Of a stretch of 64,000 nucleotides of DNA, positions 20,040 through 32,199 are shown piece by piece. The notes below the pieces were generated by a model. It ran no database searches, was not told the origin of the DNA, and was given only the letters and a program-made list of their open reading frames with translations. Each line of letters begins with the position of its first letter. Position 1 is the stretch's first letter. Location: contig CAHIKZ030000585.1 in the NCBI GenBank assembly GCA_903632075.3, forward strand, positions 460,001-524,000, in the 5' to 3' direction. This DNA comes from Acanthosepion pharaonis. Taxonomy: Eukaryota; Mollusca; Cephalopoda; Sepiida; Sepiidae. The position numbers were made by a program, and so were the translations under genes.

Positions 20040-20750
20040 TACATGGAAGGTAAGACAAAAATATCAAGAGAAGGAGTGGGGAAAGAGAAAAAATAAAAGA
20101 CGAGGGGCGGAGAGAAAGAGACGGATTGGGTAAAGAGAAAAAAGTGAAGATCGGCAAGACAGAGGAAAAGAGACTGAGTGGGGAAAGAGAAAAAGGAAGG
20201 TAGGAACGGAAAGACAGGAAACCGACAGGGGGGAGGCAAAAAGTGAAGGAAGAGGAAGGAGATGAAGAAACGGATTGAGGGAAAGAGAAAAGGTAAAAAG
20301 GAAGGTGAACGGAGAGAATGAGAGGGAGTGGGAAAAGACAAACGTTGAAGGAGGGTGACGGGCAGAAAAGAGACGGAGTTATATAAATACAGAATGTGAA
20401 GGAAGGGGAACGGAGAGAATGAGAGAGTGGGTAAAACAAAAAAGCAAAGGAGGGAACAGAGAAAAGAGGTGGGGAAAGGACAAAAGCTGAAGGAGGGGGG
20501 CGGGAGAAAGAGACGGAGTTGCAAATACAGAATGTGAAGGAGGAATGGAAGAATGGAGGGATTGGGTAAAAACAAAAAGCAAAGGAGGGGGAACAGAGAG
20601 AAAGAGACGGAGAGGGAAAGGACAAAAAGTGAAGGAGGGGAACGGAGAGAAAGAGACGGAGTTGGGAAAGAGAGAAAGTAAAGAAGGGGGAAACTAAAAG
20701 AAAAGGGCGGTATGTCGAAAAAAAAAATGAAAGAAAGGTAGAATGGCGGA
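20040..20750. repeat. Polypurine minisatellite tract
   Basis: About 700 bp with the plus strand almost all A and G. Imperfect units contain GGAGAAAGAGACGGAGTT and AATACAGAATGTGAAGGA. Pyrimidine bias on the minus strand leaves two long overlapping frames (285 and 211 codons) rich in Ser, Phe, Leu and Pro. Such tracts can form triplex DNA. I do not regard the frames as genes. Confidence 0.8.
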
Positions 20751-21002
20751 TGGATAATTTCCAAAAGGTACGTTGCTGTGTTTCCGTTCGTTCCTGATTT
20801 GAATGTCCAGTACTATTAGAGTTGAAGCGTCCTCAAGAGGAAGACCAACCAGACATTCCACAATACTAAAGATTCGTTGAAAACTATTATCGTAAATATT
20901 TCTTTTTTTTTACTAAAATTCAGCCAATACAATCCACTCAAAATATAGAGTTATTGAATGAGTTGTGTGACATGAACTTAAAGGAAGAAGTAAATATTAT
21001 GA

Positions 21003-21455
21003 GGACAAAATCCAGAGAGGAATATGCAATATCATAGGTCTGATCTGGCCCTATCCCAGAGACACGTGGCTTCCCTCTGTCTAAGGAAAGTATTTTCGGC
21101 AACTGTTCTACTTTCGCTGGTTCCCAGACTGCATAAATTTAAGCGACCTACCAGGCTGGCATCTCGGTCACACCCATTCACTGTCAAAACAGTTAAATGT
21201 AAACATCTCCTCTACTCAACAGCATCTTCTCTCGCACTTCCCGTCTGTGAAACTCCCTTCCCCTTACTTGCTTGCCCGATGATTATAATCTTCAAATATT
21301 CAAATGTAATGTCGATCGACATCTGATACATTGATATTGTTCCCCGTCCTTCTCTGTATCCTTTCCTCAAGCATGCCTCTTTACTCAATCCTCTGTAACC
21401 CCTTGAATGCTAGTGGCACTCCTGCCTTGCTTTGGGTTGCTTTAAAAAATATGTC
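21003..21455 (+). pseudogene. Jockey/CR1-like LINE RT C-terminus and 3' UTR
   Basis: Parallels the copy at 2716: a KIQRGICNIIGLIWPYP-like block, LHKFKRPTRLASRSHPFTVK, and a 3' UTR ending with CCCTTGAATGCTAGTGGCAC. An internal deletion removes the FYKYFHG block. Decayed. Confidence 0.75.
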
Positions 21456-22167
21456 TTACAAGTCTTTATATATCCGTCATATTATTTTTTATAAACTTAA
21501 CCTTTACAAAGTTAAATTATAGAATTCTAAAGCATGTCTCTTCCTCTCAGTAACATTTCGTTTGGAGTGGAATGCCCTTCTTACCAAATGAATATGTAGG
21601 AAATGAGATTGATTCAGTTCTGAGCTTGTGACACTAATGAATATAGCCCGTCGGAACATTTACCATTGAAATACGATAGAATCAGCTTACAACGTTGTAT
21701 CAAAGTGTCCTGTAGTATTGATTGATTGTTTTTTTTTTGCATAACGAGAGTGGGGTTTGAGATAATTTGACATTTACACGACAAAGTGAAAGCAATGCCA
21801 GTCCTCCTGCATGATAGTGAACTATGAACCGATGTAGGGGATTATTTGTTTGTTTTTTTACGGCTTTGCTGTTTATTTAAAGTCCCCAAAATATTTTAGA
21901 GTGAAGGAAAATAAGTCATCTCGCATGAGGCAGTGTAAACAGTTTTGAAATCTGTCACGGCTGGAAATAGAAGATTGTGCAGCGCTAGCTCAGTCATGGC
22001 GGCAATACTCCAAATCTGATCTGATTCTTATGAAGATAAATCCTCCGATGCCAATATGAAAGAGTACCTCTAGATCTGGGTATCAAGCACATATAAGGTC
22101 ACTTAAGTATCTGAGGGCGGATTTATTCAATAACAGCTTTTATGTTGTTTTTTTTCTCTCTGTACTG

Positions 22168-22169
<2 letters not shown>

Positions 22170-22211
<42 letters not shown>
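22170..22211. repeat. (TA)n microsatellite
   Basis: TA run in otherwise unassigned DNA (21460-22480). Confidence 0.95.
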
Positions 22212-22215
<4 letters not shown>

Positions 22216-22558
22216 ACAATGAGAAGGGAGAAAGTCAATTTTGTCGAATATCTGTTTTGGTTTTTTACAGTTTACCTCATATTAAGCGTGTGTTTGCTAG
22301 GCGATCTTGATAGCAGCTCTGGGGAACATGCGACTAGGGTATGACTGGGAGCGGACATGTGGAATCTAAATTACTACTAAATAACAATTACTGAGAATAT
22401 TTTACAATTATTGACTTATTTCATAAATGCAAGACACCATAAAATAAGTAAATATACAAGATTCAGTTTATTCATAATAAATTAGACATTTTTAGCTAAT
22501 ATCGCAAATGTAATGAGCCATTGCCTGTATGTTTAATGGCTAAACTAGTTTTTCTGGT

Positions 22559-24670
22559 TCATGATTTCATTCTTTTTCCTTGATTTCCTTCTATTCTTTT
22601 TATCATTTTTCCATAATTAGAAAGAAGTAACAGAAGTTCATCATCTAAATCTGATATCACCTTTTTCAGTGGACCATTTTTCTTAGTATCACCATATATT
22701 TCGTTGACACAGACAATTTTCCAATATTTTAACTCTTTCAATTAAATTATCTGCTTCTGCAATATCCTCCCCTGTTAATAATGCTTGTTTTAATAACAGA
22801 TACAGTTAAAAAAAATTAAACAATGGGAATCATTTTGCCATTAAACAGGTTTTGGGTAAACTGCGACATCAGTTAGTGTCAACACCTTAACGAATTGAGT
22901 TGTTTCCTACTCAAAAAAACCTTCTACAATTTCTCATCTTTTTACCTTCAGAATAAAATAATAATTCAGAAGTAGGTTCAGTAATCCAATGATTCCGAAT
23001 ATTTTTAACAAAACGTGGAGTTCAAGCCCTTTTAATTTATCCAATGCTTATTAAAATTATATTATATTAAAATTATTATATCAAATTTTTGGATAAAAAG
23101 ATTGATAGTTCCTAAATCAACAATATATACAATTTTTTTTTCATATAAAAAAACTTGTCTCCAATTTTGCAACTGGGATCATTTTAAATAAAATTATTGG
23201 TCCACCATTTAAACATTTTATCATGATTCCAACTACTGATTTTGCTAATCCCTCGAAATTTTCAGTTGAAACAAATAAGTTTACTCCATGATATTCTAGA
23301 TAAACTTTGGGAAACATTCCAACTAAAAGAATACAATTTCTTTCTGATTTTCAGAGATTTGACTAAAATATCACCAAGAAAATTAAAGTCATCTAATTTT
23401 GAAACTTCTGATATCACAGCTGGTAATAATCTCACACAGCGTAACTTAGCATCATCTTGAAGAATGTTATATGGCAGAGATATAACAAAGCATTCAGATA
23501 TCCTGATAAGAATATCAAAATTATAATGTTTTGTCTTAATCCTTTGTGGTGAGATTAATATGCTGTCTATATTTCTGAGATGAGGTATTATGTACATTAT
23601 TTACATCATTCGGACTATTGTCTTCACCTTTGTTGCCATATTTATCACAACGTTTCGGCCGTTGTACGCTCCGGCCTTCTTCAGGTAGTTGGAATGTCGA
23701 ACCGAACCCTTTATTTCGCTTCCTCAGGGACACATGGCACAGTGGATAAAGGTGTTGGTTAGATCCAGTGACATAACCCAAAGAGTGTGAGTTCAATACC
23801 CGGCTAAGACAGTGGAGAACTTTCAGAGGGAAAATTAACAGGAGATAACTGACAGCCATTAAACATGGCACGTGGAACTAGAACAGTCTACCCCAGTTTT
23901 GGAAAAATAAAAGGGTTCGGATCATTATTCAACCACCTGAAAGCCAGGCCGGAACGTACAACGACAAAGATAAGGGATAATGGTCCGAATAATGTAAATA
24001 ATGATTAATATGCTGTTTTAAATTTTTTTTCTTATCAATTTTTAAATAAGGAATTGCTTCATTGATTTGTTGCCAGTACTGAAACATTGATATTTGACTT
24101 TTTAAAAGAGAAAAAATGATCTATATATAACAGCATGGTAACATTCAAATCTCAAATTTTCAAAAATGTTAATTAAAAAAAAATTGGAATTCTTCCAGTA
24201 AGAAAATCAGCAGATTGGATGAACAGCATGTAACTGCTGATACAAAATTCTGTTGATCATTATTCTGATACAATTTTTCAAAACTGAGGTTTTTGTCTTT
24301 TTCTAGACACTGTTCCAACTCATCATTTTGCACATTTCGCATAGAAGCTTTTTGTTTGTTGGATTTGGTTGAGGACTAGATAATATACTTATGGCAAATG
24401 ATCAAATATTGATTGTGGATTTCTGGGTTATGCTTTTCTTGTAATAACCACTGTTTCGTAATCAGGTGGAAAATGTCTTTCACAAATAACAGTATTTGGT
24501 TTGTCAGTGCTGTTGTTTCGAGATATTGCCTTTAACGATCGTTTTAGCTCATTATGATCTTGGGGAAGACAAAATACACCAAACATATTTTGTTAATCAT
24601 AGTTACCACGACAACGTGTTACACAATTTTTTTTTTACCATCTCGAGAAAGATTTTGGGGTAGTGAAATT
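22559..24670 (-). pseudogene. THAP-domain, P-element-like transposase pseudogene
   Basis: Near 24660-24440 the minus strand encodes CVTRCRGNYD, FGVFCLPQDHNELKRSLKAI and VICERHFPPDYE. These carry the C2CH zinc ligands and spacing of a THAP domain. Downstream come DDAKLRCVRLLPAVISEV, then STENFEGLAKSVVGIMIKCL, NGGPIILFKMIPVAKLETSF, and a C-terminal part ending at a stop near 22559. This order (THAP, then RNase H-like catalytic region) fits P-element-type transposases. Frameshifts, stops and a 436-bp SINE insertion show it is dead. Confidence 0.65.
23553..24016. mobile_element. Family A2 SINE, complete, with 14-bp target duplication
   Basis: The insert (23567-24002) is flanked by GATTAATATGCTGT on both sides. 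Its two ends are inverted repeats of about 130 bp. Between them lies a tRNA-like head with A box TGGCACAGTGG (about 23737) and a B-box-like GAGTTCAATACCC. The left arm (minus) has CTGAAGA, an extra A, stem GGCCG/CGGCC and GAAACG, a hammerhead-like core; the right arm is degraded. So a pol III promoter sits between two mirror-image ribozyme-like arms. Confidence 0.8.
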
Positions 24671-24699
24671 AAAAAAAAATATTAACTTAAACTATTATT

Positions 24700-25980
24700 T
24701 TGTAAAAATTACATGGAATGTCTAAAAAGTGTATGAACTTCATATTCTAGAGTTTCGAGGGTTGAAGATTCAGAATTAAGAATTTCAAAATTTGTGTGAA
24801 TATGGTAATTTGTCATTTTATGTTACTTTCCGTCGTCTTTAAGGAATTACATGATTCCAAAGGATTTTCAAATTATTTCACTGGTCAGGATCCATTTTAT
24901 GTTGAAGCTATATAGTGAATTGAATCTCCCTCATTAACCCGGATGGATAATCGTATTTTATTATCATTTCCTTCTCTATAAAATACGATTACCTGAACAA
25001 AATTAACCAGTTTAAATATCAAACTGCTTTTTGTTTTACATTTTTAACAAGCTAGTAAAATTCAACATACATTTTTTTAAATAGCCATGTGTAAATAATT
25101 ATTTTTTAATATCAATGTTTGATAAGACGAATAATATTGACACTATAGCAATATATCAATATTGACACATACTGAATAATATTAAATAAAATTTTTATTT
25201 AATTTTTTTCCAATGCGCAAATTTCTGAATCGTAATTTTTGAAAATTAGCAAGGCAAAAATTTACATTTATTTTCTGTTTTCTTACAAGGAAGGTACAAT
25301 AACAACATACTTCTCATGTTATAAAGAAAACACAAATTATTCCTTAAAAAATTAATTTTGTTCTCTTTGTTATTATGAAGAATAATATTATAAGGAAAAA
25401 AATAAAATTAACTATACGTGAGAAAATACTTAACGACATTTTTCCGTGAATTTCAGTGTTTAAAATAATCGAAAAACTGTAAAAAAAACAAAAAGACGAT
25501 ATTGACAAGACAATGTCATCTCTTTTACATTTTGTGGTATATATTTAATAGTCGTAAGATATTAAATTTATTGAATTTAATTTTTGACATTAAGTTAGTG
25601 ATAAATTCTGTAAATAGGTATCATTTTTATTAATTTCACAGCGAAAAAGGTTAACTTTGTCTTCGATTTATTTACGAATGAGAGAAAAATTCAACATACT
25701 TTAAATGAAATACCTGTTTGTTCTGTTAAATTCAAACATAAATTATTCATAAAAAAATTAATTTTATACTTAATATCGTCAAGGTTGAACAACAACAGCA
25801 GAGAGAAAAATATTAATTTATATTAACTTTTGACTTAATGACACTTGCGAATTTTCTACAGAAAAAGTTTTTTTAAAGATAAAATATTACAAGTCTATAT
25901 AAAATAAATAAATATTGCTTACTTCGTTATCTTGAATAATAAACTTAATCCAATTCTAAAAAGTAAAAAATTCTTTAAAA
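24700..25980. other. AT-rich DNA without identifiable features
   Basis: Very AT-rich, no frame longer than expected by chance, no repeat recognised. It may be the remaining 5' side of the THAP transposon, but I could not locate terminal repeats. Confidence 0.5.
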
Positions 25981-26084
25981 AACAATTAATCTCTTCATTC
26001 AATCCCAGCAACGAATTTTAGCATGTTGACAGTTGGCCCCCAGTCTCTGCAGAGCAACACGCGCTATATAGGCCTCTGTTAAGG

Positions 26085-26272
26085 ATCGTCTTGGTGTGGT
26101 ACAATGGATAATTGCTCGGAATTGTTAATCGGAGAGCCAAGTTCCAATTCCAGTTGGGTTCGTTTTATTCACTTACACGCAAATACGATTGAGAAAGGAA
26201 TGAATCCACCTGTTCCTCCCCCACCTATGGGTTAATTAGTAGGACTTGTATCACGAAAACCGTTATTATATA
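26085..26272 (+). mobile_element. SINE family C, 5' half
   Basis: A box TGGTACAATGG (about 26098) and B box AGTTCCAATTCC (about 26146), followed by the family C body up to TATGGGTTAATTAGTAGGAC. The 3' half is missing. 26280-26980 contains nothing I can assign. Confidence 0.75.
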
Positions 26273-26990
26273 TAAAAAATAAAAAATGATATTGTATACA
26301 AAATATTTAGAGTTTGGCATTTAAAACCCCCATAGATGTTGATATGCCGCTAAACGAAAAACAATCAAGCAAATAATCTTTGTTTTTCTTTATATGATGA
26401 TTTATTTTCAATTAAATAGCGCACCCTGTCTTTATAATGATAAGCGTAATTGATGATTAATCGTCGATACGAATAATATCGATCATCAGGTTCCTGGCGA
26501 CAGTCGGACAAAACGAGGTTGACAGTTGTTGTGATGAAAATGGCGTAGGAACAGTATGGGTTGCTGTGGCAATGGAGGAAAAAATAATCCCATTACATTG
26601 GGCACCCTGAGGAATGAGCGCCGAGGATGTGTGACGTAAGTATCGAGTCGATTTTTTTTTCAAGACACCCTCCTGCGTTTGCGCATGCGTCATAATGTTT
26701 CACTGCTGCTTTGCGGCGACGTCATTAACAGAATCTAATTATTTCTTTCGTTCTTGGTTTCGTTTTTTTTATTTTCTCATCCACAGATGATTCTCTCTGC
26801 TATTCCACGCGTTTAAATTACAATTCTATCACTGTCTCTAAGAGTGTTTCCTCTAATAATTTTCGACCGGAAACATGAACACAGATTTTTGGGAGCAGGC
26901 TTTTCCTCAGTACGTAAACATAGTTTGAGTGTTTTTTTTTTATATTTAGTTTTATACAATACATTTTAACAAGTTTCACTTTCCTATTTA

Positions 26991-27149
26991 CACTATTTAC
27001 ACCGTTCGGACTGTTATCCTCATTTTTTTGTCATATTCACGACGTATATCACCCGATGAACGTCGGAGCGTACAACGGCCGAAACCTCGTGAATATGGCA
27101 ATAAAGATGAGGACAGCAGTCCGAACGGTGTAAATATGCACTATTTACA
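26991..27149. mobile_element. Family A2 foldback derivative
   Basis: Only the two inverted arms of family A2 remain, meeting near 27057. The tRNA head is deleted. The right arm keeps the GGTCGGAGCG-like stem and CCGAAAC, but the upstream core reads CCGATGAA. CACTATTTACA flanks both sides, partly overlapping the element's own ends, so the duplication is only possible. Confidence 0.6.
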
Positions 27150-27325
27150 ACATAAACCACAATAGTTACAATGTCTCATCTCAAAAATTGTTGTAACCAA
27201 GGAAGGTTACTGAATAGAATAATCGAACGAAGGTTAGTAATGAACGATAATAATTAAGACAAGAACAATACATATAAGATTCGCCAGCGGCGCGGAGAAG
27301 AAGTAGTCAAGGGAATTCCACAATG

Positions 27326-27567
27326 AATCTCAAACTGCAGGATATCTACCAACCGCCCCACGCGGTCAGATGTAGTACAATTTAATGTGGGGTACCTGAA
27401 CCCGTAGGCTCGGCTAAAAATTCCCCGTAGACACCGCATAAAAATGGGTCGGCTAGCTGTTTCCCGAGACGAGAATCTGCCCTTCGACATAACCTCGTCT
27501 GGGGATCCTGTCTGCCCTGAGGCAGAGAGTTTGACCAGCACGGCTGGAGAGGAATCTCCAACTGCAG
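27326..27567 (+). mobile_element. Family G retroposon with 15-bp target duplication
   Basis: The 212-bp insert (27341-27552) is flanked by AATCTCAAACTGCAG and AATCTCCAACTGCAG, differing at one base. It shares CCCGTAGGCTCGGC, AAAAATTCCCCGTAG and GGCAGAGAGTTTGACC with copies at 38586 and 40566. No A or B box was found, so its promoter is unknown. Confidence 0.7.
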
Positions 27568-27799
27568 ACCAACATACAGTATTTACTACTGTATTTATGT
27601 GAATGAGGACATACCCATTATTGTCCGTAAGTATGCTACAACAGAAATATAAACAGATATTTCACTTTACTAAAAAAATTATTTTATTATGTTGTTCGGA
27701 AATTAGTATCCGATTTTAGAATCAACTATTAATCCTGTATTAATGAACTTAATCCGTGTTTAAATCAGTCAAAATGGGAAACCTCTACATATATGTATT

Positions 27800-28760
27800 T
27801 CTGATATCAAGTTACAACGTTATTTACATCTTTTCGATAAAACTTTAACTGTTTTGTACGCCAAGGAATTTTGAATGCAATTTCTGCATCTTCTGTGCAA
27901 TAGAATGTCTTTGTCATAAACAATTATCAAGATGCTTCAAAAAGTCGTAGCCAGTAAGCGAGATATCAGGGGAATATGGTGAATGTGGTTTGTCTTGTAT
28001 TAAAAATCAGTGACCTTATGCACTGCTGTTCTGTCAGTGTGTGGCTTTGAAACAAAATCGGACCTTGTCGATTAATCAATGCCCATCGCATTTTGCTTAA
28101 CTAAATGTGAATTTCATCTAGTCGCTGAAAGAAAACTTCGGTAGTGATGTTTGGGTTAGATTACAGTAAGCTGTAATTGGTAACGAAAATGGCGGACCAC
28201 CAGTCTGTCACTACAATCTTCTGTTGGTATAATTTCGGTTTGGGAAAATGTTTAGGTTCTTCGTCATGAGCCAATCGCTTACAATTATCATAAAGGAACC
28301 ATTTCAAATCACAAATCACTATTCGATCAAAAAAGGGATCATTCGACTTTTGCATCGAACATACTTCAAGACATCGAACTCTTTGACTTTCACTGGGTTC
28401 ACGTGGAACCCATTTATTGAGTTTCTTCCCCTTACCAATTCTCCTTAGATGGTCCAATATTTCTGAAATGCTAACACCCTTATCTGAGGCATTTCTATGA
28501 AACTTTGACGTGGGTTTTGTTCGACTAAAATTTGCATATGCTGATTGTCAATTGCAGATGGGCATCCTCTACCGCCTTAATTTGCAAGACTCGTATCCCC
28601 ACTGCGGAACTCCATAAACCAGTGCCGTGCTCCCCGATGACAAGCGGATCATTACGTTGCAAGCAGCATTTAATAGAAAGGATTTTGACCATTCTTAAAC
28701 ATGCATCTCAAACATATCTCTTCTTTCGTGTTTCTGATGATGGGTATATAATGTTTTAAT
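27800..28760 (-). pseudogene. Mariner transposase pseudogene (second lineage)
   Basis: The minus strand shows FMEFRSGDTSLA and MQILVEQNPRQSFIEM, then HLRRIGKGKKLNKWVPREPS, RIVICDLKWFLYDN (first Asp), HFPKPKLYQQKIVVTDWWSA, and PYSPDISLTGYDFLKHLDN (third Asp). This order matches mariners related to the human SETMAR/Hsmar group. It is a different lineage from the element at 15726. Stops and frameshifts throughout; no TIRs located. Confidence 0.8.
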
Positions 28761-29562
28761 TTAAATTCTGAGAGAGATTGATACAGAATTAACAAAGAAG
28801 GCACTGTGATAATTAAGAATAAGTAATATATATTTATGCAACTATTATAATGATATATTAGAACACGATTAAAAATTTATTCTAAAATCGAGCAATATAT
28901 TCCGGAGACCCTAATAATTAAAAGATTTTATAAATTTCAATCGGTAGTTAACAGTAATTGTTCGATCAGTTAATGTCATTTCTTTTCTATGGTACGCAGG
29001 TAGACGAAATAAAGACAGTTTTAAATAAAAGGGACGTCTACTCAAATAACGGTTATCCACTAAACATAACGTTTGTGATAAAGTAATAAAGAAAATATGT
29101 CGCCGTACAACATCAGAATAACTCCAGTTGACGTCTCTTCACGCGCGTGAGGTAATGTGTTTCCTGACTGGTTACGAATTTAACTATAAGCCACGCCCTA
29201 TTGTGACTGGATACTTTCCGGACGGAGCCGACCGACACGTGCTTGATGTCAAATTGTATGTGTCATCATAGGCGTCATCGGAGAAAGACTTTCGGCTCAT
29301 GAAAGCAGACCATCAGCGACTATGGCTGTTTACCTATGCACGTGGCCACTAGCATCGAAAGATGAAAATGTCTAAAATAAGAACGGGGAAATTGTTATCT
29401 ACATTTCCCGGGTGAAATAACCTCGGCGCGAACAGGGGAATCGGCGTTCTGTCTTACATTAATGCACTTGCGAACAGGTAGGAAGCAAACTCTTTTCCAC
29501 CCCACAAATATATGGATTAAATAAGTGTAGAGTCTCCCTAGCAATAGTTGGGAACCAATCTG

Positions 29563-29596
29563 GTCATCATCATCATCAGCAGCAGCAGCAGCAGTC
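29563..29596. repeat. (CAT)n(CAG)n trinucleotide run
   Basis: Four CAT units followed by about six CAG units. Weak SINE-like sequence on both sides (29455-29560 resembles family C). 28770-29450 shows nothing clear. Confidence 0.85.
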
Positions 29597-29924
29597 CCGT
29601 GGTCAGGTCTGGTGGTAGGGTCGCTGCTCTGCTGAATAACTGACCAGTTCCCTCCACATGAGAGAGTAGAAGGGCGGAGATGAATTCAAACTTGACGGAG
29701 TTCGTCTTTCTTCAGGTTAAACCATGAAGGCTTGTCTTAGTCATGGACACGTGACTGTTGGTATCATTAATCATTGACTTTAGTCTCGGAAGCCCTCCGT
29801 CGAATGATACCGTGTCCTCATTGGCTACACACATAAATGTGGGGACTGGTTAATTATTATCTTTTGCCCATATGAAAGCGCAAAAGCTCCCACACACGAA
29901 AATACCTTAAATGCAAAGCATAAA

Positions 29925-30252
29925 TTCTTTTCTTGAGTAGAATACAACCCCGTATTTCTGAAGCTGAAAGCAGGACATAAATTATATCCTTGAGTATGAT
30001 ATCACCCGTGTTTCTAAAGCTAAAAGCAGGACATAAATTATATCCTTGAGTAGAATACAACACCGTATTTCTGAAGATGAAAGCAGGACATAAATTATAT
30101 CGTTGAGTATAATACAACCCCTTGTTTGTAAAGGTAAAAGCAGGACATAAATTATATTCTTGAGTATAATACAACCTCGTGTTTCTAAAGCTAAAAGCAG
30201 GACATAAATGATATCTTTGAGTAGAATACGTCCCCATATTTCTGAAGCTGAC
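29925..30252. repeat. 57-bp minisatellite, block 1
   Basis: Six imperfect units of about 57 bp, each containing AGCAGGACATAAATTATATC and TTGAGTATAATAC. Since 57 is a multiple of three, the minus strand stays open and encodes a 19-residue periodic peptide (RYNLCPAFSFRNTGLYYTQ-like). Low-complexity origin makes a real protein unlikely. Confidence 0.85.
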
Positions 30253-30620
30253 TTAATAGGGTGTTCAGGTAAAATTGAAATATGAAAAGCTATGATCTAC
30301 ATTTTAAAAGAGCATGACTTTAAGATGTCATATATAAATGGCAATTTGATGATGTTTTGTTTGAACTAAGTTGAGTATATAATAAGGCAAAATATGTTGG
30401 CAAACATTTAGCAAAATTTGCACAATGCATGTTTTTGTTTGAAATCAATAGTGACATTTTCCTTATTTTCTTATGCGTGCAACAATAAGTGTCCAGGCGT
30501 TGTTGACATTGCAAAATGATGTAAGCTCATTACCACTAGAAAAGATCAAACATCATGATACCATAACAACTGAATTATATAAAGAAAAACATATTAACGT
30601 TATTTTCTTTTGAAGAATAC
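30253..30620. other. Unique insert splitting the minisatellite
   Basis: About 368 bp of AT-rich unique sequence between the two blocks. No terminal repeats, duplication or frame identified. Confidence 0.5.
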
Positions 30621-31312
30621 GACTTGAGTATAATACGTACCCGTAATTCTGAAGCTGAAAGCAGAACATAAATTATATTTTTGAGTATAATACGACCGCG
30701 TGTTTATGAAGTTAAAGGGCGGGTATAAATTATTTCCTTGAGTATAATACGACCCCATGCTTCAGGAGCTGAAAGGACATAAATTATATCGTTGAATATA
30801 ATACCACCCTGTGTTTCTGAAGCTAAAAGCAGAACATAAATTGTATCCTTGAGTATAATACAACACCTTGTTTCTAAAGCAAAAATGGGGACATAAATCA
30901 TATTCTTGAGTATGATACGACCCCGTATTTCTGAAGCTAAAAGCAAGACCTAAATTATTTCCTTGTGTATAATACGACTCCGTGCTTCAGAAGCTAAAAG
31001 CAGGGCATAAATTATATCGTTGAGTATAATACGACACTGATCTTCTAAATCTAAAAGCGGGGCATAAATTATATCCTTGAGTCGATACAACCCCGTGTTT
31101 CTAAAGCAAAAAGCAGGATATAAATTATATTCTTGAGTATAATACGACTCTGATCTTCTAAATCTAAAAGCGGGGCATAAATTATATCCTTGGGCATAAT
31201 ACGACCCCGATCTTCTAAATCTAAAAGCGAAGCATAATTTATATTCTTGATATATATTATTATACGACCCCTTGTCTCTGAAGCTAAAAGCAAAGCATAT
31301 ATTTTTACATCA
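30621..31312. repeat. 57-bp minisatellite, block 2
   Basis: Twelve units of the same monomer. Units near 31040, 31150 and 31205 share a GATCTTCTAAATCTAAAAGC variant, hinting at higher-order duplication. It ends at a poly(A)/AT run near 31320. Confidence 0.85.
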
Positions 31313-31699
31313 ATTTGAAAAAAAAAAAAAAAAAAAAAACTAAGTTCTTGAATAGTGACATATCATTAAATCAAGTTTATAAAACTACGGGAATTTGCAA
31401 ACATATTAAGGAATTAACCTTACAATTTTGCTAAATTTCATAATTCAATAATCCCTCCTGTTTTGTTATATTTTCTTTATATAAACATTTAAATGTTATC
31501 ATTAGTGATTTATTCTAGCTTTAGATATTATATTGTTTAGTATTCATAAATTACTAGTAGTATACTTCGCTATGAATTGGATTATTATTATTATTATTTT
31601 TATTTTCTTTGATTTCTGGCGTTTACACATATCTTTCCGGGTCTCGCACAGAGATCTAAGGTTAGAAATGGCGTCATGACACTTTCCACTGACAAAAAA

Positions 31700-32142
31700 A
31701 AAAAAAAATTACATAGTTAAAGCCCTTCGGAAGGTGTGGGCTGTACTTGTCAGAACAATTTTTTGTATCTCCTTGAGGCATGGACTTCCAGGAATCCCTT
31801 CAATTAGTCTACTGCAATCTTTTCCAACCAGTCCTAGGGCTCCAACTACAACAGGGATTGTTGATGTTCCCATATGCCACATTTTCGAGATTTCTATTTC
31901 AAGGTCCTTGTATTTTGACAGCTTTTTGAATATCTTCAAAGATACATTGCAGTCAGCAGGTACTGCCATGTCAATAAGGAGGCACCGTTTTTGTTTGTGG
32001 TCTTTAATAACAATATCTGGCCGGTTGGCCTTGATTGTTCTGTCAGTGTGTATTGTGTAATCCCATAGAATTGTAACAGGTCCTATCTCCGTAACCGAGT
32101 CCGGATGGTGTTCATACCAGTTTCTTTCAGTTTTCTTCCCGT
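31700..32142 (-). pseudogene. LINE C-terminal restriction-like endonuclease region
   Basis: The minus strand reads WYEHHPDSVTEIGPVTILWD, then TIKANRPDIVIKDHKQKRC, LLIDMAVPADCNVSLKIF, YKDLEIEISKMWHMG and STIPVVVGALGLVG. The RPDIV...D...LIDMAVPAD block matches the PD-(D/E)xK-type endonuclease downstream of RT in many non-LTR elements. It is open over about 140 codons and its RT part is missing, cut off at the (ATT)n run. Confidence 0.7.
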
Positions 32143-32146
32143 AGAA

Positions 32147-32198
<52 letters not shown>
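32143..32198. repeat. (ATT)n microsatellite
   Basis: About 18 ATT units marking the 5' truncation of the endonuclease fragment. Confidence 0.95.

Positions 32199-32199
<1 letters not shown>

Noticed and set aside
19907..20764. 285-codon open frame on the minus strand, plus an overlapping 211-codon frame
   Set aside because: Both arise from the pyrimidine-rich strand of a purine tract. Composition is Ser/Phe/Leu/Pro low complexity with no domain, and two frames are open together.
26457..26693. 78-codon minus-strand frame in a somewhat GC-richer region
   Set aside because: No recognised motif, no splice or promoter context. I cannot support it as an exon. It contains CCTGATGATCG, which lacks the GAAA box and so is not a hammerhead.
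30621..31312. Regularly spaced repeats that might suggest a CRISPR array
   Set aside because: Units are contiguous 57-bp tandem repeats without unique spacers, and the organism is eukaryotic.
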